Origin: Geobacter sp. | GTDB lineage: Bacteria > Desulfobacterota > Desulfuromonadia > Geobacterales > Geobacteraceae | Direction: 5' to 3' | NCBI GenBank assembly: GCA_003490025.1 | Contig: DNJC01000032.1 | Location: 53,560-117,559 of the forward strand | DNA length: 64,000 nt | In this document: in pieces, positions 35,797-49,060 of the stretch | Layout: every line of letters begins with the position of its first letter | How positions within the stretch are numbered: the first letter of the stretch is position 1 | Translations under genes and position numbers: made by a program | Notes under the pieces: model-generated | The model's input: the letters and a program-made list of their open reading frames with translations, nothing else | Databases searched by the model: none | Told to the model about the DNA's origin: nothing

Positions 35797-37554
35797 TTGT
35801 CCTATCTTGTACTTGCCAGAAAATGGCGCCCCCAGACCTTTAGTGACCTCGTCGGCCAGGAGCATGTCAGTCAGACCCTGAAAAACGCCATCGACGGCGG
35901 CAGGGTGGCGCACGCGTTTCTTTTCACCGGCGCCCGGGGGGTCGGCAAGACGAGTTCCGCGCGCATCCTCGCCAAGGCCCTCAACTGCGAGAGCGGGCTC
36001 ACCGTCGAGCCGTGCAACAGCTGCTCCACCTGCCTGGAGATCACCGACGGCAACTCGGTCGACGTCTTCGAGATCGACGGCGCCTCCAACACCGGGGTCG
36101 ACGACATCAGGGAGTTGCGCGACAACATCAAGTACCTCCCGTCACGCTCCCGCTACAAGATATTCATCATCGACGAAGTCCACATGCTCACCACCAACGC
36201 CTTCAACGCGCTGTTGAAGACGCTGGAGGAGCCCCCGGCTCACGTCAAGTTCATCTTCGCCACCACCGAACCGCACAAGGTCCCGATCACCATCCTGTCG
36301 CGCTGCCAGCGCTTCGACTTCAAGAGGATCGCGCTGCCGCGCATCGTGTCGAGGCTGCGCTACATCGTCGACCGGGAGGGGGTGAGCGTTTCGGACGAGG
36401 CGCTGGCGCTCGTGGCCCGCAAAGGCGACGGGAGCATGCGCGACTCCCTCTCGACTCTGGACCAGGTGCTCGCCTTCTGCGGCAACGAGGTGCCCGATGC
36501 CGACGTGGCGTCGCTTCTTGGCGTCGTCGACCGGCGGCTGATCACCGAGGGGTGCCAGGCGGTCCTTTCCGGGGACGTGCGCGGAGCGCTCGGGATCGTG
36601 GCGAAGGTCGACTCCTTCGGCTACAGCATGCGGCAGTTCTGCCAGGAATTGATCGACCAGTTCCGCCACATCGCCATATTGAAGGCGGTGGGGGAGCCGG
36701 GCGATCTGCTGGAGATCTCCGAGGCTGAGCTCTCCGAGCTCCGCCTTCTGGGGGGGAGCACCTCGCAGCAGGACCTGCAGCGCCACCTGACCCTGCTCCT
36801 GAAGGCGGAGGGTGAGATCGCCCACGCGAGCTTCCCGCGCCTGATCCTGGAAATGGCGTTCATCAAGATGGCGACCCTGGCCCCGGCCGTGCCGGTGCAG
36901 GAACTCCTGGCCCGGATAGCGGCACTGGAGGGGGGCGCCCCGCAGGGACCGCGTTCCGGCAGGCCGGAGACGGCCCCTGCGCCCCGCCCTGCGCCTGCGG
37001 CTCTCTCCCAAGGCGAAGGAGCCCCGCGCGCTGAGGCCCACCACGGCGTCTCGGCCGCCGCTCCCGCCGCGCCGCGACCGCCCGCTTCCCATGCCGCTCC
37101 CGCCGCGCCCGTGGCCGAGTCGACGCCGTCCGCCGTCCACTCGGGGGACCTCTGGGGGGGCTTCGTCCGCTTCGTCAAGGGGAAGAAACCGATGCTCGGC
37201 GCCGACCTGGAGCAGGTCTATCCCGTCAAGGTCTCCCGGGAACTGCTGGATATCGGGTGCCTGAACGACTCCTTCCAGTTGAAGAGGCTGCAGGACCCGG
37301 AGCAGGCCAAGGAACTCAAGGGGTTGGCCCAGGCGCATTTCGGTGTGGCTACGGCGCTCAAGGTGACCGTGCTTAGCGAGGTGCCGTCGGACGCGCCGCC
37401 GACCCTGTCGGAAAAAAAAAGCCTTGAAGACGCCGAACGAAAGGCAAGCCTGAGGCGTGAGGCGGAGGAGCACCCGCTGGTGGCCGCGGCGGTGGCGATG
37501 TTTGACGGCGAGATAGCCGAGGTGCAGGAACTCCCGGCCAGGGAGAAGGCATGA
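35797..37554 (+). CDS. dnaX: DNA polymerase III subunits tau/gamma
   Basis: DnaX loads the sliding clamp and holds the replisome together. The start is TTG at 35797, giving MSYLVLARKWRPQTFSDLVGQEHV, the family N terminus; the frame upstream runs through the SRP RNA and is not coding. Walker A GARGVGKTS lies near residue 45, the zinc-binding CNSCSTC near 75, DEVHM near 125 and the sensor SRCQR near 170. A Pro/Ala-rich linker (about 385-450) leads to a C-terminal domain ending at 585. A run of nine A near codon 539 may allow a shorter product. First gene of dnaX-ybaB-recR. Confidence 0.96.
   Translation: MSYLVLARKWRPQTFSDLVGQEHVSQTLKNAIDGGRVAHAFLFTGARGVGKTSSARILAKALNCESGLTVEPCNSCSTCLEITDGNSVDVFEIDGASNTGVDDIRELRDNIKYLPSRSRYKIFIIDEVHMLTTNAFNALLKTLEEPPAHVKFIFATTEPHKVPITILSRCQRFDFKRIALPRIVSRLRYIVDREGVSVSDEALALVARKGDGSMRDSLSTLDQVLAFCGNEVPDADVASLLGVVDRRLITEGCQAVLSGDVRGALGIVAKVDSFGYSMRQFCQELIDQFRHIAILKAVGEPGDLLEISEAELSELRLLGGSTSQQDLQRHLTLLLKAEGEIAHASFPRLILEMAFIKMATLAPAVPVQELLARIAALEGGAPQGPRSGRPETAPAPRPAPAALSQGEGAPRAEAHHGVSAAAPAAPRPPASHAAPAAPVAESTPSAVHSGDLWGGFVRFVKGKKPMLGADLEQVYPVKVSRELLDIGCLNDSFQLKRLQDPEQAKELKGLAQAHFGVATALKVTVLSEVPSDAPPTLSEKKSLEDAERKASLRREAEEHPLVAAAVAMFDGEIAEVQELPAREKA
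37411..37427 (+). other. A9 slippery run in dnaX with immediate stop in the -1 frame
   Basis: GAAAAAAAAAGCC at 37411-37423 contains nine A (37412-37420). Slipping by -1 (or adding one A) gives AAG-CCT-TGA, a stop at 37425-37427. Losing one A gives a stop at 37451-37453. E. coli and Thermus dnaX make a short gamma form by slippage at similar runs; here it would remove only the last 42 or so residues. Confidence 0.5.
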
Positions 37555-37611
37555 TGACAACAACGTTACGCGGTTTTAAGCTGCGACAATAAACGAAATT
37601 CGGAGGATAAG

Positions 37612-37926
37612 ATGTCTAAAGGTTTGGCGCAGATCATGAAACAAGCCCAGATGATGCAGCAGAAGATGGGCAAGCTGCAGGAAGAAGCGGCGGAGCGGAC
37701 CGCCGAGGTGACTACCGGCGGCGGCGCCGTAACGGTGGTTGTCAACGGCAAGAACCAGGTCCTTTCCCTGGTCATCAAGAAGGAAGCGGTGGACCCCGAG
37801 GATGTGGAGATGCTGCAGGATCTGGTGCTGACGGCGGTGAACGAGGCGCTGAAAAAAGTGCACCAGCAGATGAGCGAGGAGATGAGCAAGATCACCGGCG
37901 GGTTGAGCATTCCGGGGCTGTTCTAG
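37612..37926 (+). CDS. YbaB/EbfC nucleoid-associated protein
   Basis: A 104-residue DNA-binding protein of the YbaB/EbfC family, which forms a tweezer-like dimer. The sequence MSKGLAQIMKQAQMMQQKMGKLQEE...VTVVVNGKNQVLSLVIKKEAVDPEDVEMLQDLVLTAVNEAL...GL is canonical, with a Met/Gln-rich N-terminal helix. It sits between dnaX and recR as in most bacteria, pointing to a shared role in replication and repair. Confidence 0.96.
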   Translation: MSKGLAQIMKQAQMMQQKMGKLQEEAAERTAEVTTGGGAVTVVVNGKNQVLSLVIKKEAVDPEDVEMLQDLVLTAVNEALKKVHQQMSEEMSKITGGLSIPGLF

Positions 37927-38067
37927 GGAGTTAGCCCGCTTCAGATGCGGTGGTGAAAAGTGGAGGGTGTATGCTGCAGGTGTGCACCCTCTAATTATAG
38001 ATTTCTTCTATCAAATTTTTTTTCGTAAAAATAACCAGTAAAAACTTGTTTTATCCGCGGTGGGAAT

Positions 38068-38661
38068 ATGCTACATTTTTCGAACTCGCTGACCAGGCTT
38101 GTAGGAGAGTTGAAGAAATTGCCTGGTGTCGGAGAAAAAAGCGCGCTGCGGCTCGCCTTTCACCTGTTGAAATTCCCCGGCAATATCGAAGCGTTGGCGG
38201 AAAGCCTGCTCCAGGTAAGGGAGCGGGTCCGCTTCTGTTCCGTCTGCTTCGCCATCACCGAGGACGACCCTTGCTGGATCTGCTCCGGTGAGCGCGACGC
38301 GTCGGCCCTCTGCGTGGTGGAGGAACCCCAGGACCTGCTGGCAATGGAAAGGAGCCGGGCCTTCAGGGGACGTTACCACGTTTTGCAGGGGGCGCTGTCG
38401 CCGTTAAACGGTGTTACGCCGGGGGATCTGAGGATCGCCGAGCTGATGCGGCGGCTCCAGGGGGGCGAGGTGCGCGAGGTGCTGATAGCCACCAACTTCA
38501 GCGTTGAAGGGGAGGCGACGGCCCTCTACCTGACCAAGCTGATCAAGCCGCTCGACATCAGGGTGACCAGGTTGGCCCACGGCATCCCGATCGGCAGCGA
38601 CCTGGAGTACGTCGATGCCGCGACGGTGCAGCGCGCAGTGGAAGGACGTTCGGAACTGTAG
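38068..38661 (+). CDS. recR: Recombination mediator RecR
   Basis: RecR works with RecO/RecF to load RecA at gaps. The 197-residue protein has the helix-hairpin-helix LKKLPGVGEKSALRLAFHLL (16-35), a four-cysteine zinc finger CSVC...CWIC (about 57-72) and a Toprim domain (about 80-175, LCVVEEPQDLLAMERS). The C-terminal Walker B-like end LEYVDAATVQRAVEGR is normal. It follows ybaB after a 141-base gap that holds an AT-rich stretch but no gene. Confidence 0.97.
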   Translation: MLHFSNSLTRLVGELKKLPGVGEKSALRLAFHLLKFPGNIEALAESLLQVRERVRFCSVCFAITEDDPCWICSGERDASALCVVEEPQDLLAMERSRAFRGRYHVLQGALSPLNGVTPGDLRIAELMRRLQGGEVREVLIATNFSVEGEATALYLTKLIKPLDIRVTRLAHGIPIGSDLEYVDAATVQRAVEGRSEL

Positions 38662-38748
38662 TCCCGGTTTCCGCGTCCCAAGAGAGAATGTAGAACAATC
38701 TTTTACCGAAAGACCGTAATGCGACTTCAAACTCACAGGAGGAAATCA

Positions 38749-42297
<3,549 letters not shown>

Positions 42298-42314
42298 AAA
42301 AATGGCAAGACCGC

Positions 42315-42343
42315 TTGACACCCATACCAGCGGTGCTTAAAAT
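42315..42343 (+). promoter_or_regulatory. Promoter of the cold-shock gene
   Basis: TTGACA (42315-42320) and TAAAAT (42338-42343) are 17 bases apart, a near-consensus sigma-70 pair. The leader of about 58 bases holds a GC hairpin (GCCGGGG...CCCCGGC, about 42354-42375) before the AGGAG site, a possible temperature-sensitive structure. Confidence 0.75.
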
Positions 42344-42408
42344 TTCACCCTGTGCCGGGGGATGGGCCCCGGCAGATTAACACAAAGCGGTAACAGGAGA
42401 ATGTGGTA

Positions 42409-42609
42409 ATGGCTAAAGGCGTGGTTAAATGGTTCAATGACAGCAAGGGGTTTGGGTTCATCGAGCAGGAGAATGGCGAGGACGTCTTCGTGCACTTCTC
42501 CGCCATTCAAAGCGACGGGTTCAAGTCCCTGGCCGAGGGCGATTCCGTTACTTTCGACGTGCAGCAGGGGCCGAAAGGTCTCCAGGCCGCCAATGTGACC
42601 AGGGTTTAA
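42409..42609 (+). CDS. Cold-shock (CspA-family) RNA chaperone
   Basis: A 66-residue cold-shock domain protein that binds single-stranded RNA and DNA. RNP1 (KGFGFIEQ) and RNP2 (VFVHFSAI) are both present, and the start MAKGVVKWFNDSKGFGF is typical. The ATG at 42409 is two codons after an in-frame GTG and better fits AGGAG spacing. It has its own promoter and terminator, so it is a single-gene unit. Confidence 0.97.
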   Translation: MAKGVVKWFNDSKGFGFIEQENGEDVFVHFSAIQSDGFKSLAEGDSVTFDVQQGPKGLQAANVTRV

Positions 42610-42627
42610 AGCCAGCTTTAAACGAAA

Positions 42628-42660
42628 AAGCCCCGGAGTTTTCTCCGGGGCTTTTTTTTT
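42628..42660 (+). terminator. Terminator of the cold-shock gene
   Basis: Stem AAGCCCCGGAG / CTCCGGGGCTT (42628-42638 and 42643-42653) with a TTTT loop, followed by a long T run (to 42660). Confidence 0.95.
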
Positions 42661-42739
42661 GCCCTTGCGACTTCCTCACAGCACGAGGGTCTCTTCTGCT
42701 CCCTCACCCCCGTCCGCCGTAGCGCTTGCGCGAAGGCAT

Positions 42740-43405
42740 CTATTCTATACAGCTCCCCACCGACCCTTCCCGGCAGATGGTCTTGTCGATCCACATCGCG
42801 CCGTCCATCTTTGCGCCGGCAATCCTGGTGCCGCGCAGGCGCGCCTGGTTCAGCGAGGCGCCCCGCAGGTTTGCCCCGGTCAGGTCGGCCAGTTCCAGAT
42901 CGGTCTCCGCAAGGTCGGCCCGCTCCAGGTTCGCCGAGTGGAGGTTGGCGCGGTTGAACTTGGCCCCCCTCAGATCGTAGCCGGCCAGGCTCAGCCCGCT
43001 CAGGTCGGACCCGGAAAAGTCGCGGCTGGTGGAGAGTATCCCCTGCACCTCGGAAGGGGTCATGCGGCGCTCCAGCACCTTCTCGGTCTTCAGCTTCGCC
43101 TCACCCTTTGCCTTCGCGCTCTTTGCGGATCTTCCCTTGGCGACCTTGCCTTTGCCTTTTCTCTTCGCCTTGGTCGCGTTCTTCCCGGCGCCCTTTTTTG
43201 TCGCCGCGGCGCCGGGAGGAGCCTCGGACGCCCCCTCCCTGGCGAGAGCAGCCAGCCTCTGCTCTGCCAGCTTCAGCGCCTGCGCCTCGCCGGGGTCTTC
43301 CTTCTGGGCGGGATCGGCCGCGAAACTGCCGGCTGGAAAGGCCATCCCCTGGAGCATGATGCCCAGGGCAAGCGGAGCTATGAGATGTCTGAATCGGCGG
43401 TCCAT
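42740..43405 (-). CDS. Secreted pentapeptide-repeat protein with Lys/Ala-rich linker
   Basis: A 221-residue exported protein. The signal peptide (MDRRFRHLIAPLALGIMLQGMAFPAGSFA) is followed by an acidic-Ala segment, then a strongly basic linker (about 68-108: KKGAGKNATKAKRKGKGKVAKG...) resembling histone H1 tails. The C-terminal half (about 128-205) contains some 12 A(D/N)LXX pentapeptides (LSGLSLAGYDLRGAKFNRANLHSANLERADL...) forming a right-handed beta-helix. It ends with a Cys pair (TICREGSVGSCIE). GGGAGG precedes the ATG. Function unknown; divergent from uvrA across 231 bases that hold nothing I can name. Confidence 0.85.
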   Translation of the reverse strand: MDRRFRHLIAPLALGIMLQGMAFPAGSFAADPAQKEDPGEAQALKLAEQRLAALAREGASEAPPGAAATKKGAGKNATKAKRKGKGKVAKGRSAKSAKAKGEAKLKTEKVLERRMTPSEVQGILSTSRDFSGSDLSGLSLAGYDLRGAKFNRANLHSANLERADLAETDLELADLTGANLRGASLNQARLRGTRIAGAKMDGAMWIDKTICREGSVGSCIE

Positions 43406-43636
43406 GGGCGCCTCCCGTTGGTGATGATCTGCTCCCGTTCCGGCTCGGCAAAGCGAACGGGAGTGCTTCGGCTCTTATCGGCGCGCGGATCGGAAACTGA
43501 AGTGCCTTTGCCAAAAGGGCTGCGGCTTCTCTCATGATAGACCGATTGCCTGCTGCACATTGAAGTTCCCTTGTGCTATATTTGACTGTCATGCCGCAGA
43601 CTGCGGGCGTGAAGAGACCAGGATGCGGGAGCGAAA

Positions 43637-46474
<2,838 letters not shown>

Positions 46475-46501
46475 CGGGGCCTGCGTCAGAAGGAGGAAAC
46501 C

Positions 46502-46666
46502 ATGACAACGGAGAAGTGCCAATGCGGGGAGCATGAATCGCAGCAAAATTGCGCCTCGTGCCGCAGCGAGGAGATCTTCGCCTACTGGTGCAAGTCATGC
46601 AACCGCTCCGTCCCCGACAAGCGCTGTCCCTACTGCGGCCTCAAGGCGCAAAAGAAGAAAGTATAG
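46502..46666 (+). CDS. Small zinc-ribbon-like protein, 54 residues
   Basis: A short frame starts at ATG 46502 with AAGGAGG just upstream. The product begins MTTEKCQCGEHESQQNCASC and has eight cysteines in four close pairs: C6-C8, C17-C20, C30-C33 and C42-C45. The last three are CxxC knuckles (CASC, CKSC, CPYC), so two zinc ribbons or a treble-clef-like fold are likely. The tail is basic (KAQKKKV). It lies 27 bases after uvrA and may be co-transcribed. I know no function. Confidence 0.8.
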   Translation: MTTEKCQCGEHESQQNCASCRSEEIFAYWCKSCNRSVPDKRCPYCGLKAQKKKV

Positions 46667-46736
46667 AAACGCAAGAAGGAAACCTGTTACACTTTGCTCA
46701 TTGGATTTATGGGGAGGGGAAAAGAGGGATGCGGCC

Positions 46737-47306
46737 ATGTGTTACAACGTGCTATCGAGACTGGTAATATTTTTGCTGCTGTTGATGCAGTTCGGGTGCA
46801 CCAGCCTGCTCCCTCGAAGCAAGGCGGTTACCGAATCCCCGTGGGAGGAGTACTCCGCGGCCAGGGCCTCCTTCGACAAGATAGAGGTAGGCAAGACGAC
46901 CGTGGAGGATCTAGGGAAGCTCGGCTTCGACGTGAAGTCGTCGCGTAACGTCAAGGTGCTGAATTACCTGGACATCGCCGCGATGTTGCAGGGGATACCC
47001 TCCCAGGAGCGGGACCCGGGCCTGCAGGCATGTCTGAAGGCCCGCGCCGACTGCCGTGCCTACGTCTTCGAACCGAAAAGGGCAAACAGCAAGAGGATCG
47101 GCAATTTCTGGCTCGATATCTTCAACTTCAGACGGAAGACCCACGAAACCGGCTGGGCCTTCAAGGCTCTCATCGTCTTCGTGAACCACCACGTCGCCTA
47201 CAAACTTTCCAGCGGGGAGCCGCAGATCGATCAGTTAAAGGACCAGGTCAACCCGCTCGGCCCGTTCCAAGCCCCTGCCGACATCTTCACCCGTGCCCTG
47301 TTCTAA
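46737..47306 (+). CDS. Putative lipoprotein, 189 residues
   Basis: The N terminus MCYNVLSRLVIFLLLLMQFGCTS is a lipoprotein signal with the lipidated Cys at about residue 21. The mature part has a segment ARASFDKIEVGKTTVEDLGKLGFDVKSS, similar in style to SmpA/BamE-like or other envelope lipoproteins where a short helix-turn precedes strands. I do not recognise the family with confidence. An imperfect G-rich site (AGAGGG) precedes the ATG. A GC hairpin follows its stop codon. Confidence 0.75.
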   Translation: MCYNVLSRLVIFLLLLMQFGCTSLLPRSKAVTESPWEEYSAARASFDKIEVGKTTVEDLGKLGFDVKSSRNVKVLNYLDIAAMLQGIPSQERDPGLQACLKARADCRAYVFEPKRANSKRIGNFWLDIFNFRRKTHETGWAFKALIVFVNHHVAYKLSSGEPQIDQLKDQVNPLGPFQAPADIFTRALF

Positions 47307-47312
47307 TAGCGA

Positions 47313-47334
47313 GGCGACCGGCAACCCGGTCGCC
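47313..47334 (+). terminator. Hairpin after the lipoprotein gene
   Basis: Stem GGCGACCGG / CCGGTCGCC (47313-47321 and 47326-47334) with a CAAC loop, 6 bases after the stop. There is no T tract, so termination is weakly supported. Confidence 0.5.
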
Positions 47335-47425
47335 GCTGCTAACCCTCCTCTGTTCTCTTGGTTCCGCCGCGAAATGGTGCTATGGTAACAGCGCCGCATC
47401 CATAATGGCCGCCACGGAGAACTTT

Positions 47426-48412
47426 ATGCACCAAACGACGCACCCCTTCCACAACCTGACGCCGAGCTTCATCATGGACGCCGTCGAAAGCCTGGGATAC
47501 CGCTGCGACTGCCGCACCTCTGCGCTCAACAGTTACGAAAACCGTGTTTACCAGGTGGGTATCGAAGAGGGAAAACCGCTGATCGCGAAGTTCTACCGTC
47601 CCGGGCGCTGGAGCGATGAACAGATCATCGAGGAACACAACTTCTCCCTTGAGCTCGCCGAGCACGAATTGTCAGTGGTCGCTCCCTGCCTGAATGAGGC
47701 GGGAGAGAGCCTGTTCCACTACAAGGGATTCCGCTTCGCCCTGTACCCGCGCCAGGGTGGACACGCGCCCGAATTCGACAACAACGAAAACCTGTTGATC
47801 CTGGGAAGGATGCTCGGGCGCATCCACAGCATAGGTGCCATCCGCCCGTTCCTGCACCGCCCGAAGTTGGAGAGCCGAAGCTTCGGCCACGAAAGCGTCG
47901 CGCTCATCAAGGAGCGATTCATCCCCGAGGAATACAGAGCGAGCTACAGCGCGGTGACCGACCAGCTGCTCCAGGCGATCGACGGCGTCTTTTCCTCCGT
48001 TCCCGATCTCCGCTACATCAGGGCCCATGGCGACTGCCATGCCGGAAATATCCTCTGGCGCGACGGGGCGCCTCATTTCGTCGACTTCGACGATGCCCGC
48101 ACGGCTCCGGCGGTGCAGGACCTCTGGATGATGCTTTCCGGCGACAGGCCCCGGCAACTGGTGCAACTGGCCCAGCTGATCAAGGGGTACTCCGAGTTCT
48201 ACGATTTCAACCCGGGAGAGCTGATGGTGGTAGAGGCCCTGCGGGCACTTCGCATGCTGCACTACAGCGCCTGGCTCGGCCGCCGGTGGGAGGATCCGAT
48301 CTTTCCCAGCACCTTCCCGTGGTTCAACACGGTGCGCTATTGGGGAGAGCATATCCTCCAACTGCGCGAGCAGCTCTCCGCGCTGGAAGAGCCTCCGCTG
48401 GAGTTGCCGTAA
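47426..48412 (+). CDS. srkA: Stress response kinase A (YihE/RdoA), Ser/Thr protein kinase
   Basis: SrkA phosphorylates Ser/Thr residues and protects cells from stress-induced death in E. coli. The ATG at 47426 gives 328 residues, the same length as the E. coli protein; GGAGA lies five bases upstream, while an ATG at 47405 adds seven residues. Strong matches include LNSYENRVYQVG, KFYRPGRWSDEQIIEEH, HGDCHAGNILWRDG (about 200-213) with the catalytic Asp, and FVDFDDAR (about 216-223), the metal-binding site. The fold is of the choline-kinase/APH type. A terminator follows. Confidence 0.95.
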   Translation: MHQTTHPFHNLTPSFIMDAVESLGYRCDCRTSALNSYENRVYQVGIEEGKPLIAKFYRPGRWSDEQIIEEHNFSLELAEHELSVVAPCLNEAGESLFHYKGFRFALYPRQGGHAPEFDNNENLLILGRMLGRIHSIGAIRPFLHRPKLESRSFGHESVALIKERFIPEEYRASYSAVTDQLLQAIDGVFSSVPDLRYIRAHGDCHAGNILWRDGAPHFVDFDDARTAPAVQDLWMMLSGDRPRQLVQLAQLIKGYSEFYDFNPGELMVVEALRALRMLHYSAWLGRRWEDPIFPSTFPWFNTVRYWGEHILQLREQLSALEEPPLELP

Positions 48413-48443
48413 ACCTCCCCCCGTTCACCGTCTTCAAAAGAAA

Positions 48444-48478
48444 GAGGCGACCCTCATTACAGGGTCGCCTCTATTAAT
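48444..48478 (+). terminator. Terminator of srkA
   Basis: An 11-bp stem GAGGCGACCCT / AGGGTCGCCTC (48444-48454 and 48461-48471) with a CATTAC loop, then TATTAATTT. It lies 31 bases after srkA. Confidence 0.85.
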
Positions 48479-48559
48479 TTCTGCCGTTGCGGTTCCTCCC
48501 GTCGGCGGCGCGGCATCGCGGAGCCGCTCCAGCAGGGGCTTTGGCCTCCTCGCCCCTTC

Positions 48560-49060
48560 CTACCTCGATTTTCTCTCCAACTCCTGGTCGAGGTGTTTCA
48601 ACTGCTCCATTCTCTTGTTGAGTTCGCCGATCTCCTTGGTCAGCGACTGGTTGGCGCCTTTCAGGGTCTTGTTCTGGCGCTTCAACTCCTCGCCGATACC
48701 TATCAGTTCGGTGAGAGGCGAGGCAAGGTGGGTCCAGGGACTCCTTGGGTATTCCTTGTCCAGGCGCTTGAGCAACTGGTGCGCCTGCGCTGAAGCGGGT
48801 TTCTCGGCGCCCGGCTTCAGCGTCAATAACGCCAGACGGAACAGGGCCGCATCGGTGACCCCGTCGACGGAGGGTGCGTTGACGATCGAGCCGAGGGTCT
48901 TGGCGGCGCCGGCCGAATCCCCCCTCGCCAGCATCTCCTCCGCCTGTTCCAGTTGTTTCGATCCGGTGTAGCGCTGGACCATGCCGCCCCTGCCGCCACT
49001 AGTGGAGGCGCATCCCGCGCACAGGAGCATTGCGGTTAACAGTACGGCCCATCTTCTCAT
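48560..49060 (-). CDS. Lipoprotein with C-terminal coiled coil, coupled to the GGDEF gene
   Basis: A 166-residue lipoprotein: signal MRRWAVLLTAMLLCAGCAS with the lipobox Cys at 17. A TPR-like helical region (about 30-100: AEEMLARGDSAGAAKTLGSIV) is followed by a long coiled coil at the C terminus (about 125-166: LKRQNKTLKGANQSLTKEIGELNKRMEQL). Its ATG overlaps the stop of the GGDEF gene by four bases (ATGA) and has GAGGAAG upstream, so the pair is co-translated. It may anchor or sense envelope state for the GGDEF protein; that role is inference only. Confidence 0.8.
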   Translation of the reverse strand: MRRWAVLLTAMLLCAGCASTSGGRGGMVQRYTGSKQLEQAEEMLARGDSAGAAKTLGSIVNAPSVDGVTDAALFRLALLTLKPGAEKPASAQAHQLLKRLDKEYPRSPWTHLASPLTELIGIGEELKRQNKTLKGANQSLTKEIGELNKRMEQLKHLDQELERKSR

